Positions 28,232 to 36,869 of a DNA stretch of 64,000 nt are shown here, piece after piece. The notes below the pieces were generated by a model, which was given only the letters and a program-made list of their open reading frames with translations, was not told the origin of the DNA and searched no databases. The stretch is from Salipiger sp. H15 (GTDB lineage: Bacteria; Pseudomonadota; Alphaproteobacteria; Rhodobacterales; Rhodobacteraceae). The position numbers were made by a program, and so were the translations under genes. Positions within the stretch are counted from its first letter, which is position 1, and every line of letters starts with the position of its first letter. The stretch is taken from assembly GCF_040409955.1 (NCBI RefSeq), contig NZ_CP123385.1, forward strand, positions 1,595,501 to 1,659,500, written 5' to 3'.

Positions 28232-28244
28232 CCGCCGCGCCCGT

Positions 28245-28640
28245 TCAGGCCTCCGCCTTCATCTCCGGCACGCTCGGCGTGTCTTCCTCGCGCTTGGCCT
28301 TGGTCGCCCAGATGCGGTCGCGCGCCGGCTTCGGCAGCGGCTTTTGGTTCTGGCCGAGATGGATGTGCACCTTGCCGATGAAATAGGCCGAGACCGGCGC
28401 CGTCATGAACAGGAAGGTGATGATCAGCAGCTCGTGGTACGAGGGCGCGCCCGCCGCGTAGGCGAAGAGCACCGAGGCGAGCAGGATCGAGCCCACCCCC
28501 AGCGTCGAGGCCTTGGTCGGCGCGTGCAGCCGCGCCATGGGCGCCTGCAGCTTCAGCAGGCCGATCGAGCCCACCAGCGTGAAGAGCCCGCCGATGACCA
28601 GTGCGGCGGCGATGGCGATGTCGAGGATGTCGTGGCTCAT
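28245..28640 (-). CDS. mrpG: Mrp Na+/H+ antiporter subunit G
   Basis: The product has 131 residues with three membrane helices (AIAAALVIGGLFTLVGSIGL, LGVGSILLASVLFAYAAG, LLIITFLFMTAPVSAYFIG). GLLKLQAPMARLHAPTKAST is the MnhG/MrpG signature. It is the last gene of the mrp operon; its ATG overlaps the mrpF stop. The cytoplasmic tail is longer than usual and charged. The PIN gene is convergent, 13 bases away. Confidence 0.93.
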   Translation of the reverse strand: MSHDILDIAIAAALVIGGLFTLVGSIGLLKLQAPMARLHAPTKASTLGVGSILLASVLFAYAAGAPSYHELLIITFLFMTAPVSAYFIGKVHIHLGQNQKPLPKPARDRIWATKAKREEDTPSVPEMKAEA

Positions 28641-28909
28641 TCGATGATGTCTCCCCTCAGCACGAAGCGGGCCACGGCAACGGTCGAGACGAAGCCGAGC
28701 ATGGCGATGATCATCGCCGCCTCGAAGTAGATCTGCGTGGCCCCCGCGATGCCGACGAGGATGATCAGCGCCACCGCGTTGACCGACAGCGTGTCGAGCG
28801 CGAGGATGCGGTCGCCGGGGCCGGGGCCCTTGACCAGCCGGATCATGGTCAGCAGCAGCGACAGGCTGACGGCGGCGAAGGCGAAGATGAGCGCATAGGT
28901 GACGATCAT
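28637..28909 (-). CDS. mrpF: Mrp antiporter subunit F
   Basis: The product has 90 residues and three membrane helices. RLVKGPGPGDRILALDTLSV is the conserved MrpF loop. It overlaps mrpE upstream and mrpG downstream by four bases each (ATGA), so the genes are translated together. It is part of the Mrp membrane complex that exports Na+ in exchange for protons. Confidence 0.93.
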   Translation of the reverse strand: MIVTYALIFAFAAVSLSLLLTMIRLVKGPGPGDRILALDTLSVNAVALIILVGIAGATQIYFEAAMIIAMLGFVSTVAVARFVLRGDIIE

Positions 28910-29409
28910 TCGAAGATCTCCTTCAGGCGGCGTTCGTAGCGGTGCTTGATCTTGCGGGCGACCTCCTCGGGATCCTCGGCGTGCAGCGCGTGCACCAGCA
29001 GCGCGTGGCCGTGGTCCGACAGGTCGACCGAGACGGTGCCCGGCGTCAGGGTGATGGTGCCCGCGAGCGCGGTGATCGCCTCGGGGGTGCGGATGTCGAG
29101 CGGGATGTTCACCCAGGCCGAACGGATGTCGCGGTTGGGCTTGAAGAGCACGATCATCGCCACCGTGACGTTCGCGGTGATGATGTCCCAGGCCACGATC
29201 AGCCCGTAGGGGATGAGCCGCCACGGCCGCGTCACCTGCGGCCGGTTCGGCCAGTAGGCGGCGGTGGCGAAGGGCAGCAGGATGCCGAGGATCGTCCCGA
29301 AGACGAGGCTGTTCATCGAGGGCTCGTTGGCGAGCAGCTGCCATATCGCCACCAGCGCCACCGAGAGCAGCGGGTGCGGCAGCAGCCTTTGGATGAAGCG
29401 CGTGGCCAT
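28906..29409 (-). CDS. mrpE: Mrp antiporter subunit E
   Basis: The product has 167 residues. Two N-terminal membrane segments (HPLLSVALVAIWQLLANEP, SLVFGTILGILLPFATAAYW) precede the soluble domain with LDIRTPEAITALAGTITLTP and GTVSVDLSDHGHALLVHALH, the MrpE signature. The mrpD stop and mrpE start share one base (TGATG). It belongs to the Mrp complex. Confidence 0.93.
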   Translation of the reverse strand: MATRFIQRLLPHPLLSVALVAIWQLLANEPSMNSLVFGTILGILLPFATAAYWPNRPQVTRPWRLIPYGLIVAWDIITANVTVAMIVLFKPNRDIRSAWVNIPLDIRTPEAITALAGTITLTPGTVSVDLSDHGHALLVHALHAEDPEEVARKIKHRYERRLKEIFE

Positions 29410-31106
29410 CAGTGTCCTCCCAGTGCGTCGTCGGTCTTGGCTTCGGATCCGGCGTCATGCGCCTCGTCGGCGGGCAGGTCGCCCTCGTCGGAGCCGTGCG
29501 CCCCGTCTCCGGCGTGATCGTCGCCGTGCTTGACGATCTCCTTGCCCGGCGTGTCGAGCACCGTCGAGATGTAGGGTTGCGGCGCGAAGAGCTGCGCGGC
29601 GGTGGCGTCGAGGTGGCGCGTCACCGGCCCGGCGAAGACGGTCAGCGCCACCAGCAGCGCCACCAGCGTGCCGATCGCCAGCATCGGCAGCGGCGCGTTG
29701 CCGCCCGCGGGGTCATGCAGCTCGCGCGCGCCCTGCTCGTCCTCGGGGTCGGCCACGCTGCCGCCCTGCTCGGCGGCCAGCTGGTGGGGCTTCCAGAACA
29801 CCGTCGATCCCGCGCGCGAGAAGCCGACGACCGCCACCAGCGACGAGCCGAGCACCACCGCCCAGACCCAGCCCATGAGCGCGCCGCCCTCGGCTGCGTC
29901 GAGGATCAGCAGCTTGCCGAGGAAGCCCGAGAGCGGCGGCAGGCCCGCCATGGCGATCGAGGCGACGAAGAACAGCCCCGCGACCAGCGCGCCGCCCGCC
30001 ATGGGCAGCGTGCCCTCGAGCCTGCCCGCGGTCGCGCCGCGGCGCTCGCGGATCACGTCGACGATGAGGAACAGCGCCGCCGTCGCCAGCGTCGAGTGCA
30101 GCGCGTAGTAGAGCGCCGCCGAGATGCCCGCCGGGGTGAACTGCGCCACCGAGGCCAGCAGCATCCCCATCGAGCCGATCACCGAGAAGGCCACCAGCCG
30201 CCCGATCTCGCGGCTGCCGAGCACGCCGATCATGCCGATGGCGAGGGTGACCAACGCCAGCGGCAGCAGCCATTCCTCGTGCGCGCCCGCCATCAGCGGC
30301 AGCGAGGGCGGGAAGATCAGCGTGTAGACGCGGATGATCCCGTAGGCGCCGACCTTGGTCATGATGGCGAAGAGCGCGGCGACCGGGGCGGGGGCCTCGG
30401 CATAGCTCGAGGGCAGCCAGAAGTGCAGCGGCAGCAGCGCCGCCTTGATCGCGAAGACCAGCAGCAGCAGCACCGCGGCGACCCGCAGGCCCGCCGAGTT
30501 CTCGACGTCCGCCGCCGCCACGCGCTGCGCGAGGTCGGCCATGTTGAGCGTGCCCGCCTGCGCGTAGAGCGTTCCGAGCGCGAAGAGGAAGAGCGTCGAG
30601 CCCAGCAGGTTGTAGACCATGTACTGCACGCCCGCCCGGGTGCGGGTGGCACCGCCCGAATGCACCATCAGGCCATAGGAGGCGATCAGCAGCACCTCGA
30701 AGAAGACGAAGAGGTTGAAGGCGTCGCCGGTCAGGAAGGCGCCCATGATCCCCATGATCTGGAACTGGAAGAGCGCGTGGAAATGCTGGCCGCGCCGGTC
30801 CCAGCACGATCCGATGGCATAGAGCGCCACCGGCAGGGCAAGAATGGCGGTCAGCAGCACCATGGTGGTCGAGAGCCGGTCGGCCACCAGCACGATGCCG
30901 AAGGGCGCCTGCCAGTCGCCGAGCTGGTAGATCGTCACGGTGCCGTCGCTCGCCTGCGCGAAGAGGCCGATGGCGATGGCCAGCAGCGCGGCCAGCGAGG
31001 CCAGCGAGAAGATGCGCTGCAAGGTCTCGTGGAAGCGGGCGGCAAGCACGATGGTGGCGGCCATCATGGCCGGCAGCACCACGGGGGCGATGATCCAGTG
31101 CATCAT
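29409..31106 (-). CDS. mrpD: Mrp antiporter subunit D (NuoL/M/N-like)
   Basis: The product has 565 residues with about 14 membrane helices of the complex I antiporter family. VFFEVLLIASYGLMVH holds the conserved Glu, KAALLPLHFWLPSSYAEAPA the conserved Lys and His motif, and PLSGFLGKLLIL a late family block. It starts MMHWIIAPVVLPAMMAATIV. The C-terminal tail after about residue 520 is rich in His, Asp and Gly and is not part of the core. The start overlaps the mrpC stop by four bases. Confidence 0.95.
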   Translation of the reverse strand: MMHWIIAPVVLPAMMAATIVLAARFHETLQRIFSLASLAALLAIAIGLFAQASDGTVTIYQLGDWQAPFGIVLVADRLSTTMVLLTAILALPVALYAIGSCWDRRGQHFHALFQFQIMGIMGAFLTGDAFNLFVFFEVLLIASYGLMVHSGGATRTRAGVQYMVYNLLGSTLFLFALGTLYAQAGTLNMADLAQRVAAADVENSAGLRVAAVLLLLVFAIKAALLPLHFWLPSSYAEAPAPVAALFAIMTKVGAYGIIRVYTLIFPPSLPLMAGAHEEWLLPLALVTLAIGMIGVLGSREIGRLVAFSVIGSMGMLLASVAQFTPAGISAALYYALHSTLATAALFLIVDVIRERRGATAGRLEGTLPMAGGALVAGLFFVASIAMAGLPPLSGFLGKLLILDAAEGGALMGWVWAVVLGSSLVAVVGFSRAGSTVFWKPHQLAAEQGGSVADPEDEQGARELHDPAGGNAPLPMLAIGTLVALLVALTVFAGPVTRHLDATAAQLFAPQPYISTVLDTPGKEIVKHGDDHAGDGAHGSDEGDLPADEAHDAGSEAKTDDALGGH

Positions 31107-31486
31107 GCGCGGGACTCCTTCTCGTCGTCCGGCATCTCGCCGGCGCGCCGCTCGCGGGACAGGTCCCCCGCCTCGTCGACGTGGTCGTCATCGGCGTTGA
31201 GGTAGGAGGCGAGGGCGATCATCACCACCACGGCGGTCATGCCGAAGGAGATCACGATCGCCGTCAGCACCAGTGCCTGCGGCAGCGGGTCGGTGTAGCT
31301 CGTCACGTCGTCGCGCAGGATCGGCGGCTGGTTGATCACCAGCCGGCCCGAGGCGAAGAGGAAGAGGTTCACGGCATAGGTCAGCAGCGAGGTGCCGATG
31401 ATCACCGGGAAGGTGCGCAGACGCAGCACCATGTAGATCCCGGCGGCGGTCAGCACGCCGATGGTGGTCGCAATGAGAAACTCCAT
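31103..31486 (-). CDS. mrpC: Mrp antiporter subunit C (NuoK-like)
   Basis: The product has 127 residues with three membrane helices. IGVLTAAGIYMVLRLRTFPV and ADPLPQALVLTAIVISFGMT-like TDPLPQALVLTAIVISFG are the NuoK/MrpC signature. It begins three bases after the mrpA stop. The soluble C-terminal tail is acidic and longer than the core subunit needs. Confidence 0.94.
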   Translation of the reverse strand: MEFLIATTIGVLTAAGIYMVLRLRTFPVIIGTSLLTYAVNLFLFASGRLVINQPPILRDDVTSYTDPLPQALVLTAIVISFGMTAVVVMIALASYLNADDDHVDEAGDLSRERRAGEMPDDEKESRA

Positions 31487-31489
31487 GGA

Positions 31490-34345
31490 TCAGGCCCCCC
31501 CGTGTCCGGTATCGCGCGAGGGGTCGATGTCCATCGCATGTTCGCTGGTCTCGTCGCCCATGCGGCGGGCCATGCGCGAGAAGCTCTCGAGCGACAGCAG
31601 CACCGCGCCCACCACGGCGAGGAACACGCCGAGGTCGAAGGCCATGGCCGAGGCGAGCTCGAACTTCTCGAGCCCGGGCAGTTTCACGTAGCCGAAGGTC
31701 GAGGTCAGGAAGGGCCGCCCGAAGAGCCACGCTCCGATGCCGGTGAGCCCAGCCACCAGCACGCCCGCGCCGATCACCCCGTGGTAGGGGTAGCGCTGGC
31801 GCTCGTTGGCCCAGGCGAAGCCCGAGGCCATGTACTGCATGACCACGGCGATCGACACCACGAGCCCCGCGACGAAGCCGCCTCCGGGCTCGTTGTGGCC
31901 GCGCAGGAAGATGTAGACGCCGACCATCAGCACCACCGGCAGGATCAGCCGGGTGACCACCACCATGATCAGCGGGTGCGCGTCACCGGCCTGCTTCTGG
32001 TCGGGCACGCGGTTGAGCAGCCTTGCCCGCACCGGCCCGGTCAGCAGCGCCTCGGTCACGGCGTAGATCACCAGCGCGGCGATGCCGAGCACGATGATCT
32101 CGCCGAAGGTATCGTAGCCCCGGAAGTCCACGAGGATCACGTTCACCACGTTGGTGCCGCCGCCGCCGTCGTAGGAGTTGTCGAGCATGTAGTCCGAGAT
32201 CGTGCCCATCGAGAAGTCGCGGCGCAGGATGGCATAGGTGAGCCCGGCGGTGCCGAGCCCCGCGACGACCGCCAGCACAGCGTCGCGCACCCGGCGCGAG
32301 ACGGGGGACTCGATCGGCGTGGTGTTGGGCAGGAAGTTCAGCGCCAGCAGCAGCAGGATGATCGTCACCACCTCGACCGAGATCTGCGTCAGCGCGAGGT
32401 CGGGGGCCGAGAGGTAGTTGAAGGCGATCGACACCATCGTGCCGATGACCCCCATCAGGATCAGCGCCACCAGCCGGTTGCGGTGGAAGAACACGATGAG
32501 CCCGGTGGCGCTGAGGATGAGGATCCAGCCCGCGAGCGGCAGCGGCTGGATCGGCAGCATGTCGCGGGTGATCGGCCCGAGCGTGCCGGTGAACCATGCA
32601 TGCGCCGCCACCGCGAGCACGGTCACAGTGAAGACCGAGGCGTAGCGCGAGAAGCTGCCGTTGTGCAGGCCAGCCGTCAGGCGCTCGGCGCCGCGGGCGC
32701 AGGCACCGATCAGGGCGTCGAAGATCTGCTTGGCCTCGGGGCGGGGGGCGGCATCCCAGCCTCTCAGCAGCGGGGTGAAGAGCGCCAGCAGGATGAGGCC
32801 GCCGATGGTGGCGATGATCGACATGACGAGCGCCGGGGTGACGCCGTGCCAGATCGCCAGGTGCACGTCGGGCACCTCGGCGACCTCGCCGATCACCGCG
32901 GCGGTGACCAGCTTGACCACCGGCTCGGCCAGCACCGGCAGGCAGCCCACTGCGACCACGATGAGGCCGAGCAGCGCGGGCGGGCCCCACATGCCGAAGT
33001 TCGGGTCATGCGGCTTGTGCGGGTAGTCGTCGCGGGTCCGGCCGAGGAAGGCATGGGCGATGAAGCGGAAGCTGTAGGCGGCCGAGAAGACCGCGCCCAG
33101 CGTCGCCAGCGCCGGCACCAGCCAGTCGATGCCGAAGAGCGCGGTGTGCGTCGCCTCCTCGAGGAACATCTCCTTTGACAGGAAGCCGTTGAAGAGTGGG
33201 ATGCCCGCCATGCCGAGCGCGCCGACGATGGCGATGGTCGCGGTCACCGGCATCAGGTGCCGCAGCCCGCCGAGGCGGCGGATGTCGCGGGTGTGCGCCT
33301 CGTGGTCGACGATGCCCGCGGTCATGAAGAGCGAGCACTTGAAGGCCGCGTGGTTGAGGATGTGGAAGACCGCCGCCATCGCGCCATAGGCGGTGCCGGT
33401 GCCGAGCAGCATGGTGATGAGCCCGAGGTGCGAGACGGTCGAGAAGGCCAGCAGCGCCTTGAGGTCGTGCTTGAAGAGGCCGATGACCGCGCCCAGCACC
33501 ATGGTGACCAGCCCCGCCGAGGTGACGATCCAGACCCATTCCTCGGTGCCCGAAAGCGCCGGCCAGAGCCGCGCCATGAGGAAGATGCCCGCCTTCACCA
33601 TGGTCGCCGAATGCAGGTAGGACGACACCGGGGTGGGCGCCGCCATGGCGTGCGGCAGCCAGAAGTGGAAGGGGAACTGCGCCGACTTGGTGAAGCAGCC
33701 GAGCAGGATCAGGAGCAGCGCGGGGACATAATAGGGCGAAGCCTGGATGACATCGCGCCGCGCGAGGATCTCGGTGATCTCGTAGGTGCCCGCCGCCGAG
33801 CCCAGCAGCAGCATGCCCCCGATCAGCGCCAGCCCGCCCATGCCGGTAACCGTAAGCGCCATGCGCGCGCCCTGACGGCCCTCGGGCAGGTGCTTCCAGA
33901 AGCCGATCAGCAGGAAGGACGACAGCGAGGTCAGCTCCCAGAAGATCAGCAGCAGCAGGATGTTGTTCGACAGCACGATGCCCACCATCGCGCCCTGGAA
34001 GAGCAGCAGGTAGGTGTAGAACTCGCCCATGTTGTCGTCGCGCGTCAGGTAGTAGCGGGCATAGATGATCACCAGCGCGCCGATCCCGAGGATCAGCGCC
34101 GCGAACATCATGCCGAGCCCGTCAACGAACAGCGTCACGTTCAGCCCGAGCGCGGGCAGCCACTCCACCGAGGCGGTGACCGTCTCGCCTGCCCAGACCG
34201 CGGGCAGGTGCGTGGCGAGGCCGAGCAGCGCCGCGAGCGTGACGAAGAGTGTCGTCATCCCGCAGGCGCGCCGGCCCGCCTGAATCATCAAGCCCGGAAG
34301 CAGGGCTCCGAGGAATGGCAGGAGCGCGATGATGAAAAGTGACAT
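31490..34345 (-). CDS. mrpA: Fused Mrp antiporter subunits A and B
   Basis: The product has 951 residues. The first part is the MrpA proton-pumping unit: LIFWELTSLSSFLLIGFWKH carries the conserved Glu, KSAQFPFHFWLPHAMAAPTP the Lys/His motif, and FKCSLFMTAGIVDHEAHTRD the later His. The last 190 residues (ILPVVLMVGVYIFLRGHNEP, GGGFVAGLVVSIAVVMQYMA) are MrpB, so A and B are fused as in group 2 Mrp systems. ATG 34345 follows AGGGAG. It is the first gene of mrpAB-C-D-E-F-G, which exchanges Na+ (or K+) for H+ at the inner membrane and helps with salt and alkaline stress. Confidence 0.95.
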   Translation of the reverse strand: MSLFIIALLPFLGALLPGLMIQAGRRACGMTTLFVTLAALLGLATHLPAVWAGETVTASVEWLPALGLNVTLFVDGLGMMFAALILGIGALVIIYARYYLTRDDNMGEFYTYLLLFQGAMVGIVLSNNILLLLIFWELTSLSSFLLIGFWKHLPEGRQGARMALTVTGMGGLALIGGMLLLGSAAGTYEITEILARRDVIQASPYYVPALLLILLGCFTKSAQFPFHFWLPHAMAAPTPVSSYLHSATMVKAGIFLMARLWPALSGTEEWVWIVTSAGLVTMVLGAVIGLFKHDLKALLAFSTVSHLGLITMLLGTGTAYGAMAAVFHILNHAAFKCSLFMTAGIVDHEAHTRDIRRLGGLRHLMPVTATIAIVGALGMAGIPLFNGFLSKEMFLEEATHTALFGIDWLVPALATLGAVFSAAYSFRFIAHAFLGRTRDDYPHKPHDPNFGMWGPPALLGLIVVAVGCLPVLAEPVVKLVTAAVIGEVAEVPDVHLAIWHGVTPALVMSIIATIGGLILLALFTPLLRGWDAAPRPEAKQIFDALIGACARGAERLTAGLHNGSFSRYASVFTVTVLAVAAHAWFTGTLGPITRDMLPIQPLPLAGWILILSATGLIVFFHRNRLVALILMGVIGTMVSIAFNYLSAPDLALTQISVEVVTIILLLLALNFLPNTTPIESPVSRRVRDAVLAVVAGLGTAGLTYAILRRDFSMGTISDYMLDNSYDGGGGTNVVNVILVDFRGYDTFGEIIVLGIAALVIYAVTEALLTGPVRARLLNRVPDQKQAGDAHPLIMVVVTRLILPVVLMVGVYIFLRGHNEPGGGFVAGLVVSIAVVMQYMASGFAWANERQRYPYHGVIGAGVLVAGLTGIGAWLFGRPFLTSTFGYVKLPGLEKFELASAMAFDLGVFLAVVGAVLLSLESFSRMARRMGDETSEHAMDIDPSRDTGHGGA

Positions 34346-34791
34346 GAAACTCCCTGATCGTCGTTGGCGGCGTCGAGAGAAAGCAGCCGATTTCACCCGG
34401 TATCACAACCCGAAAGCGGCCATTCTGACGTGAATTTTAGGAAAGTTAGCCGAATTCTGACGGTAATGTCAGGTCGAAAAAATGCGCGTGACTATTGCGA
34501 TTGTTACTTGCGGTTACTATGGGCGTGAGGTCCTTCCGGTCGCAAATGTGGCAATCAGATCAACTCTAGATTGCATCACGGATGTGCCCATATGACGCAG
34601 GGTTTCAGCGCCCGACTCCGGTGGTCAGCGGCGGCGAATTCTGCCAAGGGCCCGGGCGGGGCCCGGCCTGCGCCCCGATCTAGCCCCCGCCGCGGCCCCT
34701 TCGCCTTGTCTGCCGTTCCGGGGGCTGCTACTCCGGCAGGCAAGCTCATTCCCCGATGCTTTTGATCGGGAACAACGCGAGGCAGGCAGCA
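34346..34791. other. Intergenic region between mrpA and the ABC ATPase
   Basis: This 446-base gap separates two divergent genes. Bases 34400-34560 are much richer in A and T than the surroundings and should carry the mrp promoter. They contain a direct repeat of ATTCTGACG at 34423-34431 and 34455-34463 (32 bases apart), the second running into TGAC-N6-GTCA at 34459-34472. Bases 34620-34740 are GC-rich with short hairpins such as GGGCCCGGGCGGGGCCC. I see no convincing gene here. Confidence 0.6.
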
Positions 34792-35871
34792 GTGACGCAA
34801 CCCCGGCTGGAGATCCGCAATCTCGTCCGTCGTTTCGAGGGGCGCGCGGTGGTGGACGATGTCTCGCTCAGCATCGAGCCGGGCGACGTGACCTGCCTTC
34901 TGGGTCCCTCCGGCTGCGGCAAGTCGACGACGCTGCGGATGATCGCCGGGGTCGACATGCAGGACAGCGGCTCGATCCATGTCGACGGCACGCTGGTCTG
35001 CGACACGGTCTTCCGCATCCCGCCCGAGCGCCGGGCCATCGGCCTGATGTTCCAGGACTTCGCGCTGTTCCCGCACCTGTCGGTGGGCGAGAACGTCGCC
35101 TTCGGCCTCAAGGGAACCGGCGCGGCCAAGCGGGCGCGGGCGGTCGAGCTGCTGGACCGGGTGGGGCTTGCGCATTTCATCGAGGAATACCCGCACCAGC
35201 TTTCGGGCGGCGAGCAGCAGCGCGTGGCGCTGGCCCGCGCGCTCGCGCCGCGGCCGCGCATCATGCTGATGGACGAGCCCTTCTCGGGGCTCGACAACCG
35301 CCTCCGCGACGGCATCCGCGACGAGACGCTGGCGGTGCTGAAGGAAGAGGGCACCTCGGTGCTGCTGGTCACGCACGAGCCCGAGGAGGCCATGCGCATG
35401 GCCGACGAGATCGCGCTGATGCGCGGCGGCAAGATCGTCCAGCGCGGCGCGCCCTACAACATCTACAACGCCCCCGCCGACAAGGCCGCCGTGGCCTTCT
35501 TCAGCGATATCAACGCGCTGCGGGGCAAGGTTCGCGGCGCGCTCGCGGATACGCCCTTTGGTCCGTTCCTTGCGCCCGGCGTGCCGGACGGCGAGGAGGT
35601 GGACATCGTCTTCCGCCCGCAGCACGTGGGCATCGACTTCGACCGGGGCGGGCGCGGGCCCAACCCGACGCCGATGGCCGGCACCCCGGCGCGCGGCGTG
35701 GTCGAGCGGGCGCGCTTCATGGGCTCGGAGAGCTTGGTCGAGTTCCGCATGGATTTCGACGGCGGGATGATCAAGGCGACGGTGCCCAACGTCTTCCTGC
35801 CGAAGCCCGGCACGCCGCTCTGGCTGACAGTGCGCCGCGACCGCTGCTTCGTCTTCCCCGCGACGGACTGA
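34792..35871 (+). CDS. FbpC-like ABC transporter ATPase
   Basis: The product has 359 residues from GTG 34792, chosen because AGGCAGG lies before it, while ATG 34756 has no binding site. Walker A is GPSGCGKST at residues 38-46, the signature is LSGGEQQRVALARAL, Walker B is IMLMDEPFSGLD and the switch is LLVTHEPEEA. The C-terminal TOBE region starts near VDIVFRPQHVGIDF. It is of the iron(III)/spermidine/sulfate importer class. No permease or binding protein lies within the window on either side, so it works with parts encoded elsewhere. The substrate cannot be assigned. Confidence 0.85.
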   Translation: MTQPRLEIRNLVRRFEGRAVVDDVSLSIEPGDVTCLLGPSGCGKSTTLRMIAGVDMQDSGSIHVDGTLVCDTVFRIPPERRAIGLMFQDFALFPHLSVGENVAFGLKGTGAAKRARAVELLDRVGLAHFIEEYPHQLSGGEQQRVALARALAPRPRIMLMDEPFSGLDNRLRDGIRDETLAVLKEEGTSVLLVTHEPEEAMRMADEIALMRGGKIVQRGAPYNIYNAPADKAAVAFFSDINALRGKVRGALADTPFGPFLAPGVPDGEEVDIVFRPQHVGIDFDRGGRGPNPTPMAGTPARGVVERARFMGSESLVEFRMDFDGGMIKATVPNVFLPKPGTPLWLTVRRDRCFVFPATD

Positions 35872-35886
35872 ACTTGGCGCCGGCGC

Positions 35887-36789
35887 TTACGCCAGCGCCG
35901 CCAGCGAGATCACCGAGAGCGCGCTCGTCCAGATCGTCACCGCCGCGATGCGGTCCGTGCGCTCGCCGTGCAGCAGCGCCAGCGCGAAGGCCATGGCTCC
36001 CGACGGCCCCGCCGCCAGCAGGGTGAACTGCGCCTGCCACTGCGCGCTTGCCCCCGCCAGCCAGACCGCCAGCGTGACCAGCAGCGGAAAGCCCAGCAGT
36101 TTCAGCGCCGAGTAGGTCGCGACCACCGCCGAGGGGCGCAGGCTCTGGCCCGAGAGCAGCACGCCGAGCGCGAAGAGCACCAGCGGCGCGGTGCCCGCCC
36201 CGGCGAAGGCGCAGGCGGTGAGGATCGGCTCGGGGATGCTCAGCCCCGCCGCATTGACCACGATGCCCAGCCCGATGGAGAGCAGCGTCGGATTGACCGA
36301 GAGCCGCTTCAGCGCCGGCAGCGGCCCGGCCGAGGGGCGGGCGATGACGTCCGCGCTGATGATGAAGAAGGCAAAGGCGATGGCGGTGTCCCAGGCCACC
36401 ACCGCGGTCACCGGCAGCGCGCCGCTCTCGCCGTAGATCAGCAGCGAGATCGGCCGGATGTAGAGCAGCGAGTTGACGAAGATCACCGTCATGGCCAGCA
36501 GCCAGGCCTCGAGCCGTTCGCAGCCGAAGATGCGCCGCGCCAGCCAGAACGCGGCGGCGAAGGCCAGCGCCTCGCAGGCGCCGTAGGTCAGCAGCGCGCG
36601 CAGTTCGAACTCGGCGAAGGGAACGGTGGCGATGAGCGGAAAGATCAGCCCCGGCTGCAGCACCATCAGCGCGACGCGGTTGGCCGAGGCGGCGTCCTCG
36701 CGCGCGAAGACCTTGCGCCGCCCCAGCAGGAAGCCGAGCGCCAGCAGCGCGAATACCGGCAGGATGTCATGGGTGAGGACGGTGAACAT
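35887..36789 (-). CDS. AEC family transporter
   Basis: The product has 300 residues with about ten membrane helices. DILPVFALLALGFLLGRRKV, LMVLQPGLIFPLIATVPF and SVNPTLLSIGLGIVVNAAGL match the auxin-efflux-carrier-like (AEC) family of inner-membrane transporters for small organic acids such as malonate or malate. The stop lies 15 bases from the stop of the convergent ATPase. A short inverted repeat, GTATA-TCG-TATAC, lies 10-22 bases before the start and may be an operator. Confidence 0.88.
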   Translation of the reverse strand: MFTVLTHDILPVFALLALGFLLGRRKVFAREDAASANRVALMVLQPGLIFPLIATVPFAEFELRALLTYGACEALAFAAAFWLARRIFGCERLEAWLLAMTVIFVNSLLYIRPISLLIYGESGALPVTAVVAWDTAIAFAFFIISADVIARPSAGPLPALKRLSVNPTLLSIGLGIVVNAAGLSIPEPILTACAFAGAGTAPLVLFALGVLLSGQSLRPSAVVATYSALKLLGFPLLVTLAVWLAGASAQWQAQFTLLAAGPSGAMAFALALLHGERTDRIAAVTIWTSALSVISLAALA

Positions 36790-36798
36790 GGGGTTTCC

Positions 36799-36811
36799 GT
36801 ATATCGTATAC
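36799..36811. promoter_or_regulatory. Inverted repeat GTATA-TCG-TATAC before the AEC gene
   Basis: Five-base arms with a three-base spacer lie 10 bases upstream of the AEC start, in a locally AT-rich stretch. GntR-type regulators use similar GTATAC-like sites. It is short, so chance is possible. Confidence 0.3.
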
Positions 36812-36869
36812 CGCGTGTTGAGCAGGGCTTGCCGCGCCGGTCAAGCGGAACCCGGCTCGCCCCTGTCGC

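Noticed and set aside
29412..34342. Long plus-strand frames opposite the mrp operon
   Set aside because: Products are His, Arg and Glu-rich shadows; the minus strand encodes membrane subunits with conserved residues and start-stop overlaps.
34571..34765. 64-codon frame in the mrpA-ATPase gap
   Set aside because: It has no ribosome binding site and a low-complexity Ala/Pro/Arg product.
34762..34775. FNR-like site TTGAT-CGGG-AACAA
   Set aside because: Two positions of the second half differ from the ATCAA expected, and it lies only 17 bases before the start used for the ATPase.
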